A stretch of DNA of 64,000 nucleotides, taken from positions 310,001 through 374,000 of the forward strand of contig NZ_RCWH01000004.1 of the NCBI RefSeq assembly GCF_003668635.1. Direction: 5' to 3'. This document shows, in pieces, positions 1 to 7,435 of this stretch (positions are counted from its first letter, which is position 1; each line of letters starts with the position of its first letter). The notes beneath the pieces are model-generated. The model had not been told where the DNA came from and ran no database searches. It worked only from the letters and a program-made list of their open reading frames with translations. Origin of the DNA: Planomicrobium sp. Y74. GTDB taxonomy: Bacteria; Bacillota; Bacilli; Bacillales_A; Planococcaceae. The position numbers were made by a program, and so were the translations under genes.

Positions 1-902
1 GCTGCAATCGACTTGCTGACTTTTACTTTATCCAGATTATATCCTTTGCTTTTCAAATAATAGTCTACGCCTTTTTTGGCCACATCAATATTGTTTTTCG
101 GACCGATGGTTACGTGGCAAATCGGTAAAATATCCCCCAGCTCCACAGCGATAAATGGAATGATGATTCCGTGCCGGGCACGAAACTCTACATTCACCCG
201 GCTTTCTTTCCGTATAACAGCAGCCAGCCGGTACTCTTCTTCGCTTTTAAAAGCCGGATTTTTAAAAAAAGTAGCACAAGCTGCAAGCAGAATATTGAAA
301 TATTCTTCAAAGACAATGTCACTTTCCTGTTTTTCCTGTCTATTGGACAGTTCATAAGCATCCCGTAAAGAGTCTTTCAAAAACTCCTCTTGTTCCTCTT
401 CCTGATAGAGAACGTATCCGTGGATGCCATTGATGGTTTTCAAGATCTTTTCGCCTTTTCCGACAAGATCTTCCGCTTCAAATCCGATATTGTACCCATC
501 ACCTTGAGCATAGTTATACCAAAGAGCCAGAGAATCTTTATTATGGGACAATGAAAATACATAGACTTCCAGCCCATCTTCATCAATATCATTCAAGAAT
601 CCATTCATGCAGTCTTCAAATTTCCGAATATAATGATGCCAGGCTTCAGCACTGTCCGCATCCTTCAGATGGGAAACGGACTTCTTCAGGATTTCCGAGA
701 AATAAACCATTTCGCTTGAGTCATTGAGAAAATCCGCTTTGCTCATCCAAATCTTCCGGCTCTCCACCATGCCCATCAAGCTGGTGAGGCTGGTGTAGTG
801 GTAGAGAACCTCATTGGGATTGTCTTTATTCTGGATTCGCTTTGAAAAAGCAGTGGCAAATAGATGTTGAAGTTCAGCGGGCAACTTAGCAGTCGGCAAC
901 AA
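1..902 (-). CDS. DUF2971 family protein (C-terminus cut by window edge)
   Basis: I read this frame from the reverse complement. It runs about 300 codons without a stop and leaves the window at its left edge, so the C-terminus is missing. Family landmarks in order are an N-terminal LYHYTS segment, KIWMSKADFLND, SLALWYNYAQ followed by GYNIGFE, and late EYRLAAVIRKES. These match DUF2971, whose biochemical role is unknown. I chose TTG at 902 because AAGGAAAGGGGG lies 7 nt upstream; the next codon is also TTG. No partner gene is visible, and the next gene upstream on this strand (AIM24) is separated by repeats. Confidence 0.72.
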   Translation of the reverse strand, partial: MLPTAKLPAELQHLFATAFSKRIQNKDNPNEVLYHYTSLTSLMGMVESRKIWMSKADFLNDSSEMVYFSEILKKSVSHLKDADSAEAWHHYIRKFEDCMNGFLNDIDEDGLEVYVFSLSHNKDSLALWYNYAQGDGYNIGFEAEDLVGKGEKILKTINGIHGYVLYQEEEQEEFLKDSLRDAYELSNRQEKQESDIVFEEYFNILLAACATFFKNPAFKSEEEYRLAAVIRKESRVNVEFRARHGIIIPFIAVELGDILPICHVTIGPKNNIDVAKKGVDYYLKSKGYNLDKVKVSKSIA

Positions 903-1035
903 TAGGAGACCCCCTTTCCTTGAACGGAGAATGCCATGCGTTTTCTATTGTCAAGACTCCAGCGCTTTTCGGAGCTACAAGAGCGCTTACGCTTTTCTAT
1001 TGTCCAGTCTCCAACGGCCAACCCCTTATTGCTCC

Positions 1036-1095
1036 TGCATCGCTGCGCTAGCTTCGTCGCAAAGAGATGGCCCAAATTCCATTTGTTCCATCTCT
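1036..1095. repeat. Dispersed repeat, copy A (inverted relative to 2012-2069)
   Basis: Positions 1036-1073 carry, in inverse orientation, nearly the same sequence as 2033-2069 (core GGGCCATCTCTTTGCGACGA, then GCGCAGCGATGCA). A hairpin joins AGAGATGG (1063) to CCATCTCT (1088). The tract on to about 930 holds further short repeats of the form GACTnGACAATAGAAAA. It lies between the AIM24 gene and the DUF2971 gene and has no convincing ORF. Confidence 0.7.
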
Positions 1096-1166
1096 TGCCT
1101 TTCAGAGCTAAACGGGCGCTTACTCTTTTCTATATCTATTCCCCATTCAAGAATCTGGAAACCGGA

Positions 1167-1865
1167 TCAGGAAGATCCGTTGGAAACTGTGTAAACTTCT
1201 TCAAAAGGCTGGACGATGACAAAACCGTCCCCCTGAAACTCCATCTGGATCGATTCGCCGCTGCCCCGTCCGATAAAGGTGCGGAAGCTGACATCTGTTC
1301 GGAATTCCGGTGTCAGGTTGCCGGACCATGCCACTGTTGCATTCGGATCAGTGATTACTGGCTGCCCCGGTTTCACCAATAACGTCAGCGGCTCGTAATG
1401 CGAGGTAATGGCGACACGCCCTTTGCCTTTCAATGTAACGTTGAACAAACCGCCAGCCATCATACCCGCCACTTTTCGCATTAATTTTATTTCCCATTCA
1501 ATTCCCGGTTCGAAAGCGAGAAGATCGTTGCCGTTTACCGTAATCGTTTCATTGTTCAATTCAAAAATCGTGATTTTCTTCCCCTGATCCGCGAGATACA
1601 AGCGGCCTTGCCCATTCGCTTTCATCAAGGAGGTGCCTTCCCCCGTCAGTGCTTTTTTGAACATCGTGCCGAGGCCATGTTCCATGACGCCTTCCCGCGC
1701 GAATTTAATCTGCCCCGTGTAGGAAATCATCGATCCGGTTTTTGCCCATACCAGCCCATCGAGATTCACTTCCAGAATTCTTTCCGTCTCCAGCTCGAAA
1801 TAATCGTTTTCACGTTCGTCCTGCCGCGTCTTTTCGATAAACTCCCTGATTGTGTAATTACTCAT
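1167..1865 (-). CDS. AIM24 family protein
   Basis: This 232-residue protein has no signal peptide or membrane segment. It shows the repeated beta-strand character of the AIM24 (formerly DUF124/TIGR00266) family, including the glycine-rich stretch GMMAGGLFNVTLKGKG and a central MEHGLGTMFKKALTGEG segment. The family is named after a yeast mitochondrial protein; bacterial members have no settled biochemical role. The start ATG at 1865 follows GGAGGAATTGG. The gene stands alone on the minus strand, flanked on both sides by inverted copies of one dispersed repeat. The assignment rests on family resemblance only. Confidence 0.8.
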   Translation of the reverse strand: MSNYTIREFIEKTRQDERENDYFELETERILEVNLDGLVWAKTGSMISYTGQIKFAREGVMEHGLGTMFKKALTGEGTSLMKANGQGRLYLADQGKKITIFELNNETITVNGNDLLAFEPGIEWEIKLMRKVAGMMAGGLFNVTLKGKGRVAITSHYEPLTLLVKPGQPVITDPNATVAWSGNLTPEFRTDVSFRTFIGRGSGESIQMEFQGDGFVIVQPFEEVYTVSNGSS

Positions 1866-2011
1866 TCCAATTCCTCCATTCTTTTCCTTATTATACGGTT
1901 AACAGATTACAGAAGTTTCATCGCGGATAAAACCGTTCCATCGATTCCGCAAAGTTTTCGCTTTTCAATTGATATAATGTAAAATAGCTTATTATAAGAA
2001 AAGCGACAGCG

Positions 2012-2069
2012 AGAGATGGCCCAAAATTTTTGGGGCCATCTCTTTGCGACGAAGCAGCGCAGCGATGCA
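2012..2069. repeat. Dispersed repeat, copy B
   Basis: A hairpin (AGAGATGGCCC at 2012, GGGCCATCTCT ending 2043) runs into GCGACGAAGCAGCGCAGCGA, the inverted partner of 1036-1095. It lies between AIM24 and lrgA. The sequence from here to 2190 has more short repeats (GTCTCGAAGCTAGCG and CGATGCAGAGACAGGAGCA) and no gene. Confidence 0.7.
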
Positions 2070-2212
2070 ACGCCTTTTCATGTCTCGAAGCTAGCGTTAG
2101 CGATGCAGAGACAGGAGCACTTTAGTAGCTTATGACCCGAAGGGCTGGGCCGCTGAAGTCTGGACAAAAATCCAGCCGGTAAAACAGCCGAAAGAAAGGG
2201 GGCGCACGCGCA

Positions 2213-2587
2213 ATGAAGTTTCTCATATTTATTCTTCAATTCATCTTCATATATGGCTTTTTCTTTCTCGGACAATTGCTGTGTGAGCTGTTCAGTATTC
2301 CCTTGCCCGGAAGCATCATCGGCTTCATGCTCATGTTCGCCGCTTTATCGCTGAAGCTTTTTCCGCTGCGCTTTGTGGAATCCACAGCCACTCTGCTGCT
2401 GTCTTTTTTGCCCCTGTACTTTATCCCAGCCACTGTCGGCGTTATCGAATATTTCGATGTCTTCGCCGGCAAAGGGTTTTTCCTGATTGCCGTCGTTATC
2501 ATCAGCACCTTGTTGACGATGGCTGCATCCGGATTGACCAGCCAATACCTTGGCCGACGGATTGAATCAAGGAAGGAGCAGGAATGA
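2213..2587 (+). CDS. lrgA: CidA/LrgA family holin-like protein
   Basis: The 124-residue product is almost entirely hydrophobic, with about four membrane helices and the family signature IPLPGSIIGFMLMF. LrgA/CidA proteins are small holin-like membrane proteins that, with LrgB/CidB, influence murein hydrolase export, cell lysis and, in some species, small-metabolite transport. A purine-rich AAAGGGGG precedes the ATG. The stop overlaps the lrgB start by 4 nt (ATGA), so the two are translationally coupled. Whether it acts as Lrg or Cid type cannot be told from sequence; no LytSR or CidR gene is next to it. Confidence 0.88.
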   Translation: MKFLIFILQFIFIYGFFFLGQLLCELFSIPLPGSIIGFMLMFAALSLKLFPLRFVESTATLLLSFLPLYFIPATVGVIEYFDVFAGKGFFLIAVVIISTLLTMAASGLTSQYLGRRIESRKEQE

Positions 2588-3279
2588 TGGAGACTATATT
2601 GCTTGCACTGTTTTTCATTATATTCACATTCGCCGCTTATTTTTTGATGAACCTTCTATATATAAGATTCCATTATTCTTTTTTAATGCCTGCCTTGACC
2701 GCAACATTTGTCATCGTACTTTTCTTATTGATGACGGACACCGCTTACGATACTTATATGATCGGCGGCCAGTGGATTGACAGCCTTCTGGGACCGGCCG
2801 TTGTCGCCCTGGCAATTCCATTATATAAACAGCGGAAGCTTCTTTTCGATAACCTGGTACCAGTTATCTCAGGTATCTTGGTCGGTGTGGTCATCGGCAT
2901 GTCCACCGGGCTCGCTTTGGCAAAATTATTCGGATTTTCAAGAACACTGCTCCTTTCCCTGCTGCCAAAATCCATTACAACTCCCGTCTCGATGGAAATT
3001 ACTGAGCAATTAGGCGGCATCCCTTCCCTTGCGGCAGTGTTTGTCATGATTGCGGGATTTTCCGGCATTATCATCGGTCCAGCCTTCATGAAGATGCTGC
3101 ACATCAAGACTCCAATCGGTGTCGGCATGGGGTTCGGTGCTTCGGCTCACGGCATCGGCACTGCAAAAGCTTTGGAATATGGCGCACAGGAAGCATCCGT
3201 CAGTTCGGTCGCCATGTCCCTGAGCGCCGTGTTCGGGTCATTTCTTGCTCCTCTCTTTGTATGGATCTTCTACCTCTAA
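2584..3279 (+). CDS. lrgB: LrgB/CidB family membrane protein
   Basis: The product has 231 residues, the usual length for LrgB, with six or more membrane helices. It carries the family motifs LLPKSITTPVSMEI and the conserved GASAHGIGTAKALE near the C-terminus. It overlaps lrgA by 4 nt and almost certainly forms a membrane pair with it. Plant and bacterial homologues move glycolate or pyruvate, so transport is an alternative to a purely lytic role. The gntR promoter begins about 60 bp downstream, so the regulator is probably a separate unit. Confidence 0.9.
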   Translation: MMETILLALFFIIFTFAAYFLMNLLYIRFHYSFLMPALTATFVIVLFLLMTDTAYDTYMIGGQWIDSLLGPAVVALAIPLYKQRKLLFDNLVPVISGILVGVVIGMSTGLALAKLFGFSRTLLLSLLPKSITTPVSMEITEQLGGIPSLAAVFVMIAGFSGIIIGPAFMKMLHIKTPIGVGMGFGASAHGIGTAKALEYGAQEASVSSVAMSLSAVFGSFLAPLFVWIFYL

Positions 3280-3298
3280 TTTCAGAGATTGCTGTTTA

Positions 3299-3313
3299 GC
3301 GATATACTGCATA
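3299..3313. promoter_or_regulatory. Putative operator of the GntR regulator (autoregulation)
   Basis: GCGATATACTGCATA here matches GCGATATATTGCATA at 5565-5579, upstream of brnQ, at 14 of 15 positions. Both are imperfect dyads around TATA. The site lies just upstream of the gntR promoter, as expected of an autoregulated FadR-type repressor. Assignment to this regulator is inference. Confidence 0.55.
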
Positions 3314-3320
3314 TTGAGTA

Positions 3321-3349
3321 ATGTCAACTGTCCGCTATTGGGGTATAAT
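3321..3349 (+). promoter_or_regulatory. Sigma-A-like promoter of gntR
   Basis: A TATAAT hexamer at 3344-3349 lies 17 bp downstream of ATGTCA (3321-3326), a 4/6 match to TTGACA. The longest ORF start (3321) falls inside this promoter, which argues for the downstream ATG at 3387 as the real start. Confidence 0.5.
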
Positions 3350-3386
3350 GGGTAATAATAATCGTTTCAGAGAGGATAGATTTATT

Positions 3387-4040
3387 ATGCCGGTTCCAAC
3401 TAACCATTCAAAACCTGTCCGTATGAGCGCCAAAGAAAGTGCCTATTCCCAATTAGAACAATGGATCATTGACGGTACATTGCAGCCAGGTGAAAAGTTA
3501 ACCGATATTGAATTAGCCCAAGCTCTCAATTTAAGCAGAACACCCATCCGCGAGGCGCTGCAACTGCTTGAAATGGTTGGTTTTGTAAAGATGTATCCAG
3601 GAAAAGCCACTACTGTCACCGAAGTCAATAAAGAAGACATCAAGCACTTACTGCCTCCACTTGCCGTTTTGCAGGCATTGGCCGGTGAACTTGCTGTCCC
3701 GAATATTACCGAAGAACAAATCGAGCGACTGGAAGAAGCGAACCAGCGATTTGCCAAAGCAATTGAAGAAAAAAACAGTTTCAATGCGCTCAAAATAGAC
3801 GAAGAGTTCCACCGGATTATTATCGAAGCCGCTCAGAACCCTTACATCACCATCATGCTCAGCCGCCTGCAGTCCCATGTCAGAAGACAATTCTTCCACC
3901 ATTCACTGGAACTGTCAGAAGCCTCACGCAACGAACATGATGAAATTATCCAGGCCTTCAAAGACAAAGATGTCGACCGTCTGTCTTCGCTGACAAAAAA
4001 CAATTGGATTCGCTCTATCGAAGAACTGAATGCGAAATAA
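3387..4040 (+). CDS. GntR family transcriptional regulator, FCD (FadR-like) type
   Basis: The N-terminal 75 residues form a winged helix-turn-helix (AYSQLEQWIIDGTLQPGEKL, then LNLSRTPIREALQLLE). The C-terminal all-helical FCD ligand domain has DEEFHRIIIEAAQNPYI, with the Asp and His expected to bind metal. The start at 3387 follows AGAGG 11 nt upstream and gives 217 residues, normal for the FadR/VanR group; an upstream in-frame start lies within the promoter. It converges with brnQ, and a shared operator-like motif suggests that it regulates itself and brnQ. The ligand is unknown, possibly an organic or amino acid. Confidence 0.85.
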   Translation: MPVPTNHSKPVRMSAKESAYSQLEQWIIDGTLQPGEKLTDIELAQALNLSRTPIREALQLLEMVGFVKMYPGKATTVTEVNKEDIKHLLPPLAVLQALAGELAVPNITEEQIERLEEANQRFAKAIEEKNSFNALKIDEEFHRIIIEAAQNPYITIMLSRLQSHVRRQFFHHSLELSEASRNEHDEIIQAFKDKDVDRLSSLTKNNWIRSIEELNAK

Positions 4041-4058
4041 CAATATCCCAATCGAAAA

Positions 4059-4098
4059 AAGCTGTTCCGAAAGCATATGCTTTCGGAACAGCTTTTGT
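4059..4098. terminator. Bidirectional terminator between gntR and brnQ
   Basis: A perfect dyad, AAAGCTGTTCCGAAAGCATA and its complement, is flanked by an A-run on the left and a T-rich tail on the right. It can end both convergent units. Confidence 0.9.
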
Positions 4099-4110
4099 TA
4101 TATTTTCTGT

Positions 4111-5475
4111 TTAATTTCTTACGGCTTCGACGCTTTCACTTTTTCTGCTCGCAGCGATCAAACCGGTAACTACGATTGTGATGACAGCCGGCAATAACCA
4201 GCCCAGCCCTTCATTGTACAACGGCAGAACCGTCCCATAGAAATCAATGACTGTTTGAAGCCAAGCCGGATTTTCTACCCCAAGTGTGCCAGTCAGTGTC
4301 TTGAACCCGTCAATCACTGCGATAAAGAACGTCACAGTAATTGTCGCGACATAGACAGCACGTGCGTGATTAAATAACGGCGAAGTGAACGCCAGGAGAA
4401 TCAGCACAATTGCCAGAGGATACAGGAACATCAATACAGGAATTGAAAACGTAATGATATTGGAAAGACCCGCGTTTGTAACAACCAACGAAAAAACAGA
4501 TAAAATGACGACAAAAATTTTATAACTGATTTTCGGTGTCAGTTTATGGAAAAATTCTGCGTTCGCGACAATGAGTCCCACTGCTGTTGTCAAACAGGCG
4601 AGTGTGATGATGACGGCAATCAGTAAAGCACCGAAAGTGCCGAAATAATGGGCAGATGCACCGCTTAATACCGGGCCGCCAGTGTCCAGCAGGCCAAGTG
4701 TGCCTGTGCTCGTTGCGCCGAGAAGCGCGATCCCCGTATAGACGATAGCCAGCAATGCCGCAGCTACAATTCCGCTTTTCAGTGTTGCGGTCAGAACGCC
4801 TTTCGGTGAATTGACACCCATTTTACGGATAGCTGCGATGACGATGATTCCGAATACTAGTGATGCCAATGCGTCCATGGTGTTATAGCCTTCCAGGAAG
4901 CCGGTCATAAAAGCGTTATCGAGATAGCCTCCCTGCGGAGCTCCCGTTTCGCCCATCGGAGTGATGAACGCTGCAACCAACAGCACTGCGAGCGTAACCA
5001 AAATGGCTGGTGACAGAAATTTACCGACACTGTCGACAATTTTAGATGGGTTCAATGAAATGAACATGGCAATGGCAAAAAAGATGATTGAGAAAACGAG
5101 CAATATCGCTCCCATTGAACCATCACTGACAAAAGGTGCAATTCCGACTTCATAAGCGACAGCACCTGTTCTTGGAAGTGCGAAAAATGGCCCGATCGTC
5201 AAGTAAAGCAAAGAAGTGAAGAGAATGCCGTAAAGCGGGTGCACACGGCTTGAAAGGTCCTGAAGATCATTGCTTTTCGAATAGCCGATAGCCAGAATTC
5301 CGAGAAGCGGCAAACCAACACCTGTTATTAAAAATCCGAGAATTGCAATGCCGACTTCCGTCCCTGCATATTGACCCAATTGTGCGGGGAATATCAGGTT
5401 TCCAGCTCCAAAAAATAAAGCAAACAACATCATTCCGACAATGGCATACGACTTAAACGATAATTTACTATCCAT
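4111..5475 (-). CDS. brnQ: Branched-chain amino acid transport system II carrier protein
   Basis: This 454-residue membrane protein has about twelve helices. It opens with the LIVCS-family signature ALFFGAGNLIFPAQLG and has the conserved LTIGPFFALPRTGAVAYE segment. BrnQ proteins import leucine, isoleucine and valine by cation symport. GAGGAGG lies 8 nt before the ATG. The leader carries a copy of the motif found before gntR (5565-5579), a second partial copy (5503-5512) and a palindrome. Control by the neighbouring GntR protein is therefore likely. I found no T-box in the leader. Confidence 0.93.
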   Translation of the reverse strand: MDSKLSFKSYAIVGMMLFALFFGAGNLIFPAQLGQYAGTEVGIAILGFLITGVGLPLLGILAIGYSKSNDLQDLSSRVHPLYGILFTSLLYLTIGPFFALPRTGAVAYEVGIAPFVSDGSMGAILLVFSIIFFAIAMFISLNPSKIVDSVGKFLSPAILVTLAVLLVAAFITPMGETGAPQGGYLDNAFMTGFLEGYNTMDALASLVFGIIVIAAIRKMGVNSPKGVLTATLKSGIVAAALLAIVYTGIALLGATSTGTLGLLDTGGPVLSGASAHYFGTFGALLIAVIITLACLTTAVGLIVANAEFFHKLTPKISYKIFVVILSVFSLVVTNAGLSNIITFSIPVLMFLYPLAIVLILLAFTSPLFNHARAVYVATITVTFFIAVIDGFKTLTGTLGVENPAWLQTVIDFYGTVLPLYNEGLGWLLPAVITIVVTGLIAASRKSESVEAVRN

Positions 5476-5564
5476 TCTTTTTCCTCCTCGTTCTGTTTTC
5501 TATATATACTGCTATCGGCCCTTTATATATTTTCAATATAATTATCAGGCCTAAAATTTATTAT

Positions 5565-5593
5565 GCGATATATTGCATAATGTAATATTACAT
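5565..5593. promoter_or_regulatory. Putative GntR operator and adjacent palindrome upstream of brnQ
   Basis: GCGATATATTGCATA (5565-5579) is the 14/15 partner of the site at 3299-3313 and reads as a near-palindrome, TATGCGATATATTGCATA. It is immediately followed by a perfect palindrome, ATGTAATATTACAT (5580-5593). A half-copy, TATATACTGC, lies nearer the start codon at 5503-5512. Confidence 0.5.
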
Positions 5594-5710
5594 CGTTTTA
5601 TCGAAAAATCAACCGTTTTTTGCCACAAATATTCTAAGAATCTGTCTATTCCGATAAAACAGGTACTAAGTAAGCATCTATGTGTAATTTTCTTGAAATA
5701 ATAATAAATC

Positions 5711-5752
5711 AAAAAAGCTGAACAACAGGCGTTTACCCTGTCTTTCAGCTTT
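5711..5752 (-). terminator. Terminator of the lysE-SDR unit
   Basis: On the minus strand the arms AAAGCTGAA and TTCAGCTTT, with inner CAGG/CCTG pairing, are followed by a T-run, 20 nt after the SDR stop codon. Confidence 0.8.
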
Positions 5753-5769
5753 CCAATTCAAAGCATTGC

Positions 5770-6549
5770 TTATTGTTCCAATTGCGATGGATAAAGTGTC
5801 ATCCCACCATCAACAAATAACGTAGCACCAGTTACATAATCCGCTTCGGATGATGCGAGCCAGGCTGCCGCTGCTGCAATTTGTTCCGGTTCCCCGATCT
5901 TTTTCAACGGAATTTTCGCCAATGTCTTCCTCTTCGTCTCTTCATCTTGCTCATGAACCGGGTTAGCCGGCGTATTGATGGTGCCTGGACCGATGGCATT
6001 AATCCGGATTCCCTGTTCTGCGTATTCCAGCGCCAGCGTTTCCGTCAGCATTTTAAGACCCGCTTTTGTTACACCGTAATGCGCATTTTCCACTTTCGGA
6101 ATTGTTTGGTGAACGCTTGTTATATTGATGATGCTTCCTTTTACACCGTTTTCCGACATGTAGTTGATCGCTTCACGGCTCGCTATAAAAGCACCCGTGA
6201 GGTTGACATCCAACACGCGCTGCCAGTTCTCAAGTGTCAATTCTTCAGAAGGAGCACTTTCACTGAAGCCGGCATTGTTGACCAAAATATCCAGTGAGCT
6301 GAATTCGTTTATCGCCGTTTCCATCAATGTCCGAATGCCTTCTTCCTTTGAAACATCCGCTTGAACGGTTATGGCTTTTCCGCCATTCGATTCAATTGCC
6401 GCCTTCGTATCTTCCGCACCGCTTGGATCCGTTAAATAATCGACAACCACATTCATCCCTTCTTTTCCGAAACGCTCTGCAATTCCTTTGCCAATTCCCT
6501 TTGAAGATCCCGTAACAATTGCCGTTTTCCCTGCTAAATCTTGATACAT
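5770..6549 (-). CDS. SDR family oxidoreductase, glucose 1-dehydrogenase-like
   Basis: A classical short-chain dehydrogenase of 259 residues. It has the NAD(P)-binding GSSKGIGKG near the N-terminus, the NNAG motif, catalytic Ser in NITSVHQ and YxxxK in YGVTKAG, and PG after the active site. The C-terminal YVTGATLFVDGGMTLYPS closely resembles Bacillus glucose 1-dehydrogenases, which oxidise beta-D-glucose with NAD or NADP. I start it at ATG 6549 because AAAAGGAG lies 7 nt upstream; an in-frame extension to 6579 lacks a ribosome site. It follows the LysE gene by 60 bp and shares its terminator. The exact substrate is uncertain. Confidence 0.87.
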   Translation of the reverse strand: MYQDLAGKTAIVTGSSKGIGKGIAERFGKEGMNVVVDYLTDPSGAEDTKAAIESNGGKAITVQADVSKEEGIRTLMETAINEFSSLDILVNNAGFSESAPSEELTLENWQRVLDVNLTGAFIASREAINYMSENGVKGSIINITSVHQTIPKVENAHYGVTKAGLKMLTETLALEYAEQGIRINAIGPGTINTPANPVHEQDEETKRKTLAKIPLKKIGEPEQIAAAAAWLASSEADYVTGATLFVDGGMTLYPSQLEQ

Positions 6550-6609
6550 ACGAACACTCCTTTTAATTGATGAACTCAAAGACAGGAGGCTGCAACCGAT
6601 TCATTGTCT

Positions 6610-7266
6610 TTAATTGCCATAAATCATCAGCGATAATAATTTGGCAGCTGCCTGCCATCCGAACGATACTCCAAAACCGATCAGCACCAAACCTGCAGCA
6701 ATGGAGAACCACTTCATAAAGCGTTCTCCAGCAAAACCTCTGCCAAAATGGACAGATCCTGCTATAACAAGATCCCAAATCGCAATTCCGATAAAAATAG
6801 CGCTGCTGTAAAAGAGGATTTTGCCTCCATTAACTTTCTGCAAAGTTGTAGCGAGCACTGAACCGTAAATACTGATCCAGAAAATGATATTGAGAGGATT
6901 TGATATTGCGATTGCAAATCCTGCCAGATAAGCTTTAGCAAGCGAATCAGACCGGCTTTCTCTTCCCGGACCCAGTTCTATTTTGCGGAATGCTTCCCTT
7001 ATACTGCCGATTCCCAAATAAACCAGTACCACAAAACCGCAGAGCCAGATTGTAATTTGCGCAGCCGATCCAGTCAGCAGGTTAGCGACGCCAAAATAGA
7101 TCAGCAACATTAACACCACGTCAGCTGACATTCCGCCCACGCCGACTAGCCATGCATGCCAAAATCCGTTGAGCAGCCCTCTTTTAATCATTTCAACCGT
7201 AATTGCGCCAACCGGAACGGAAAGAGAAAATCCAAGCAAAATATAACTCATTAGGTTACTGGCCAT
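6610..7266 (-). CDS. LysE/RhtB family amino acid exporter
   Basis: The 218-residue protein has about six membrane helices and the family N-terminus FSLSVPVGAITVEMIKRGLL. A later NPLNIIFWISIYGSV segment corresponds to the conserved NP motif. LysE-type proteins export basic or small neutral amino acids and related metabolites, which helps to avoid overload after peptide uptake. It starts at ATG 7266 after an AGGGAGG-type site and is the first gene of a probable two-gene unit with the SDR. The exported substrate cannot be inferred. Confidence 0.85.
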   Translation of the reverse strand: MASNLMSYILLGFSLSVPVGAITVEMIKRGLLNGFWHAWLVGVGGMSADVVLMLLIYFGVANLLTGSAAQITIWLCGFVVLVYLGIGSIREAFRKIELGPGRESRSDSLAKAYLAGFAIAISNPLNIIFWISIYGSVLATTLQKVNGGKILFYSSAIFIGIAIWDLVIAGSVHFGRGFAGERFMKWFSIAAGLVLIGFGVSFGWQAAAKLLSLMIYGN

Positions 7267-7384
7267 AGGGAACCTCCCTTATCAACCGGCTTCTGATGTT
7301 GCTACCTACATACCCGTTTCCGCCGGTCAATATCACAAAATATGCCAGTTTTTCTTATTACTTTTCGTTGGTTTAATAGCAGAC

Positions 7385-7428
7385 AAAAAACCTTGTTATA
7401 AAACGAAAATCCGTTCCATAATAAGGTT
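7385..7428 (-). terminator. Terminator of the ABC exporter operon
   Basis: On the minus strand AACCTTATTAT pairs with ATAACAAGGTT, followed by TTTTTT, just after the permease stop. Confidence 0.75.
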
Positions 7429-7435
7429 CAAAAAC

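Noticed and set aside
776-1382. Several overlapping frames of 87-148 codons
   Set aside because: They cover repeats and the opposite strands of the DUF2971 and AIM24 genes, with no ribosome sites.
5476-5769. T-box or other amino acid riboswitch before brnQ
   Set aside because: No T-box sequence, specifier stem or terminator/antiterminator pair; only palindromic operator-like sites are seen.
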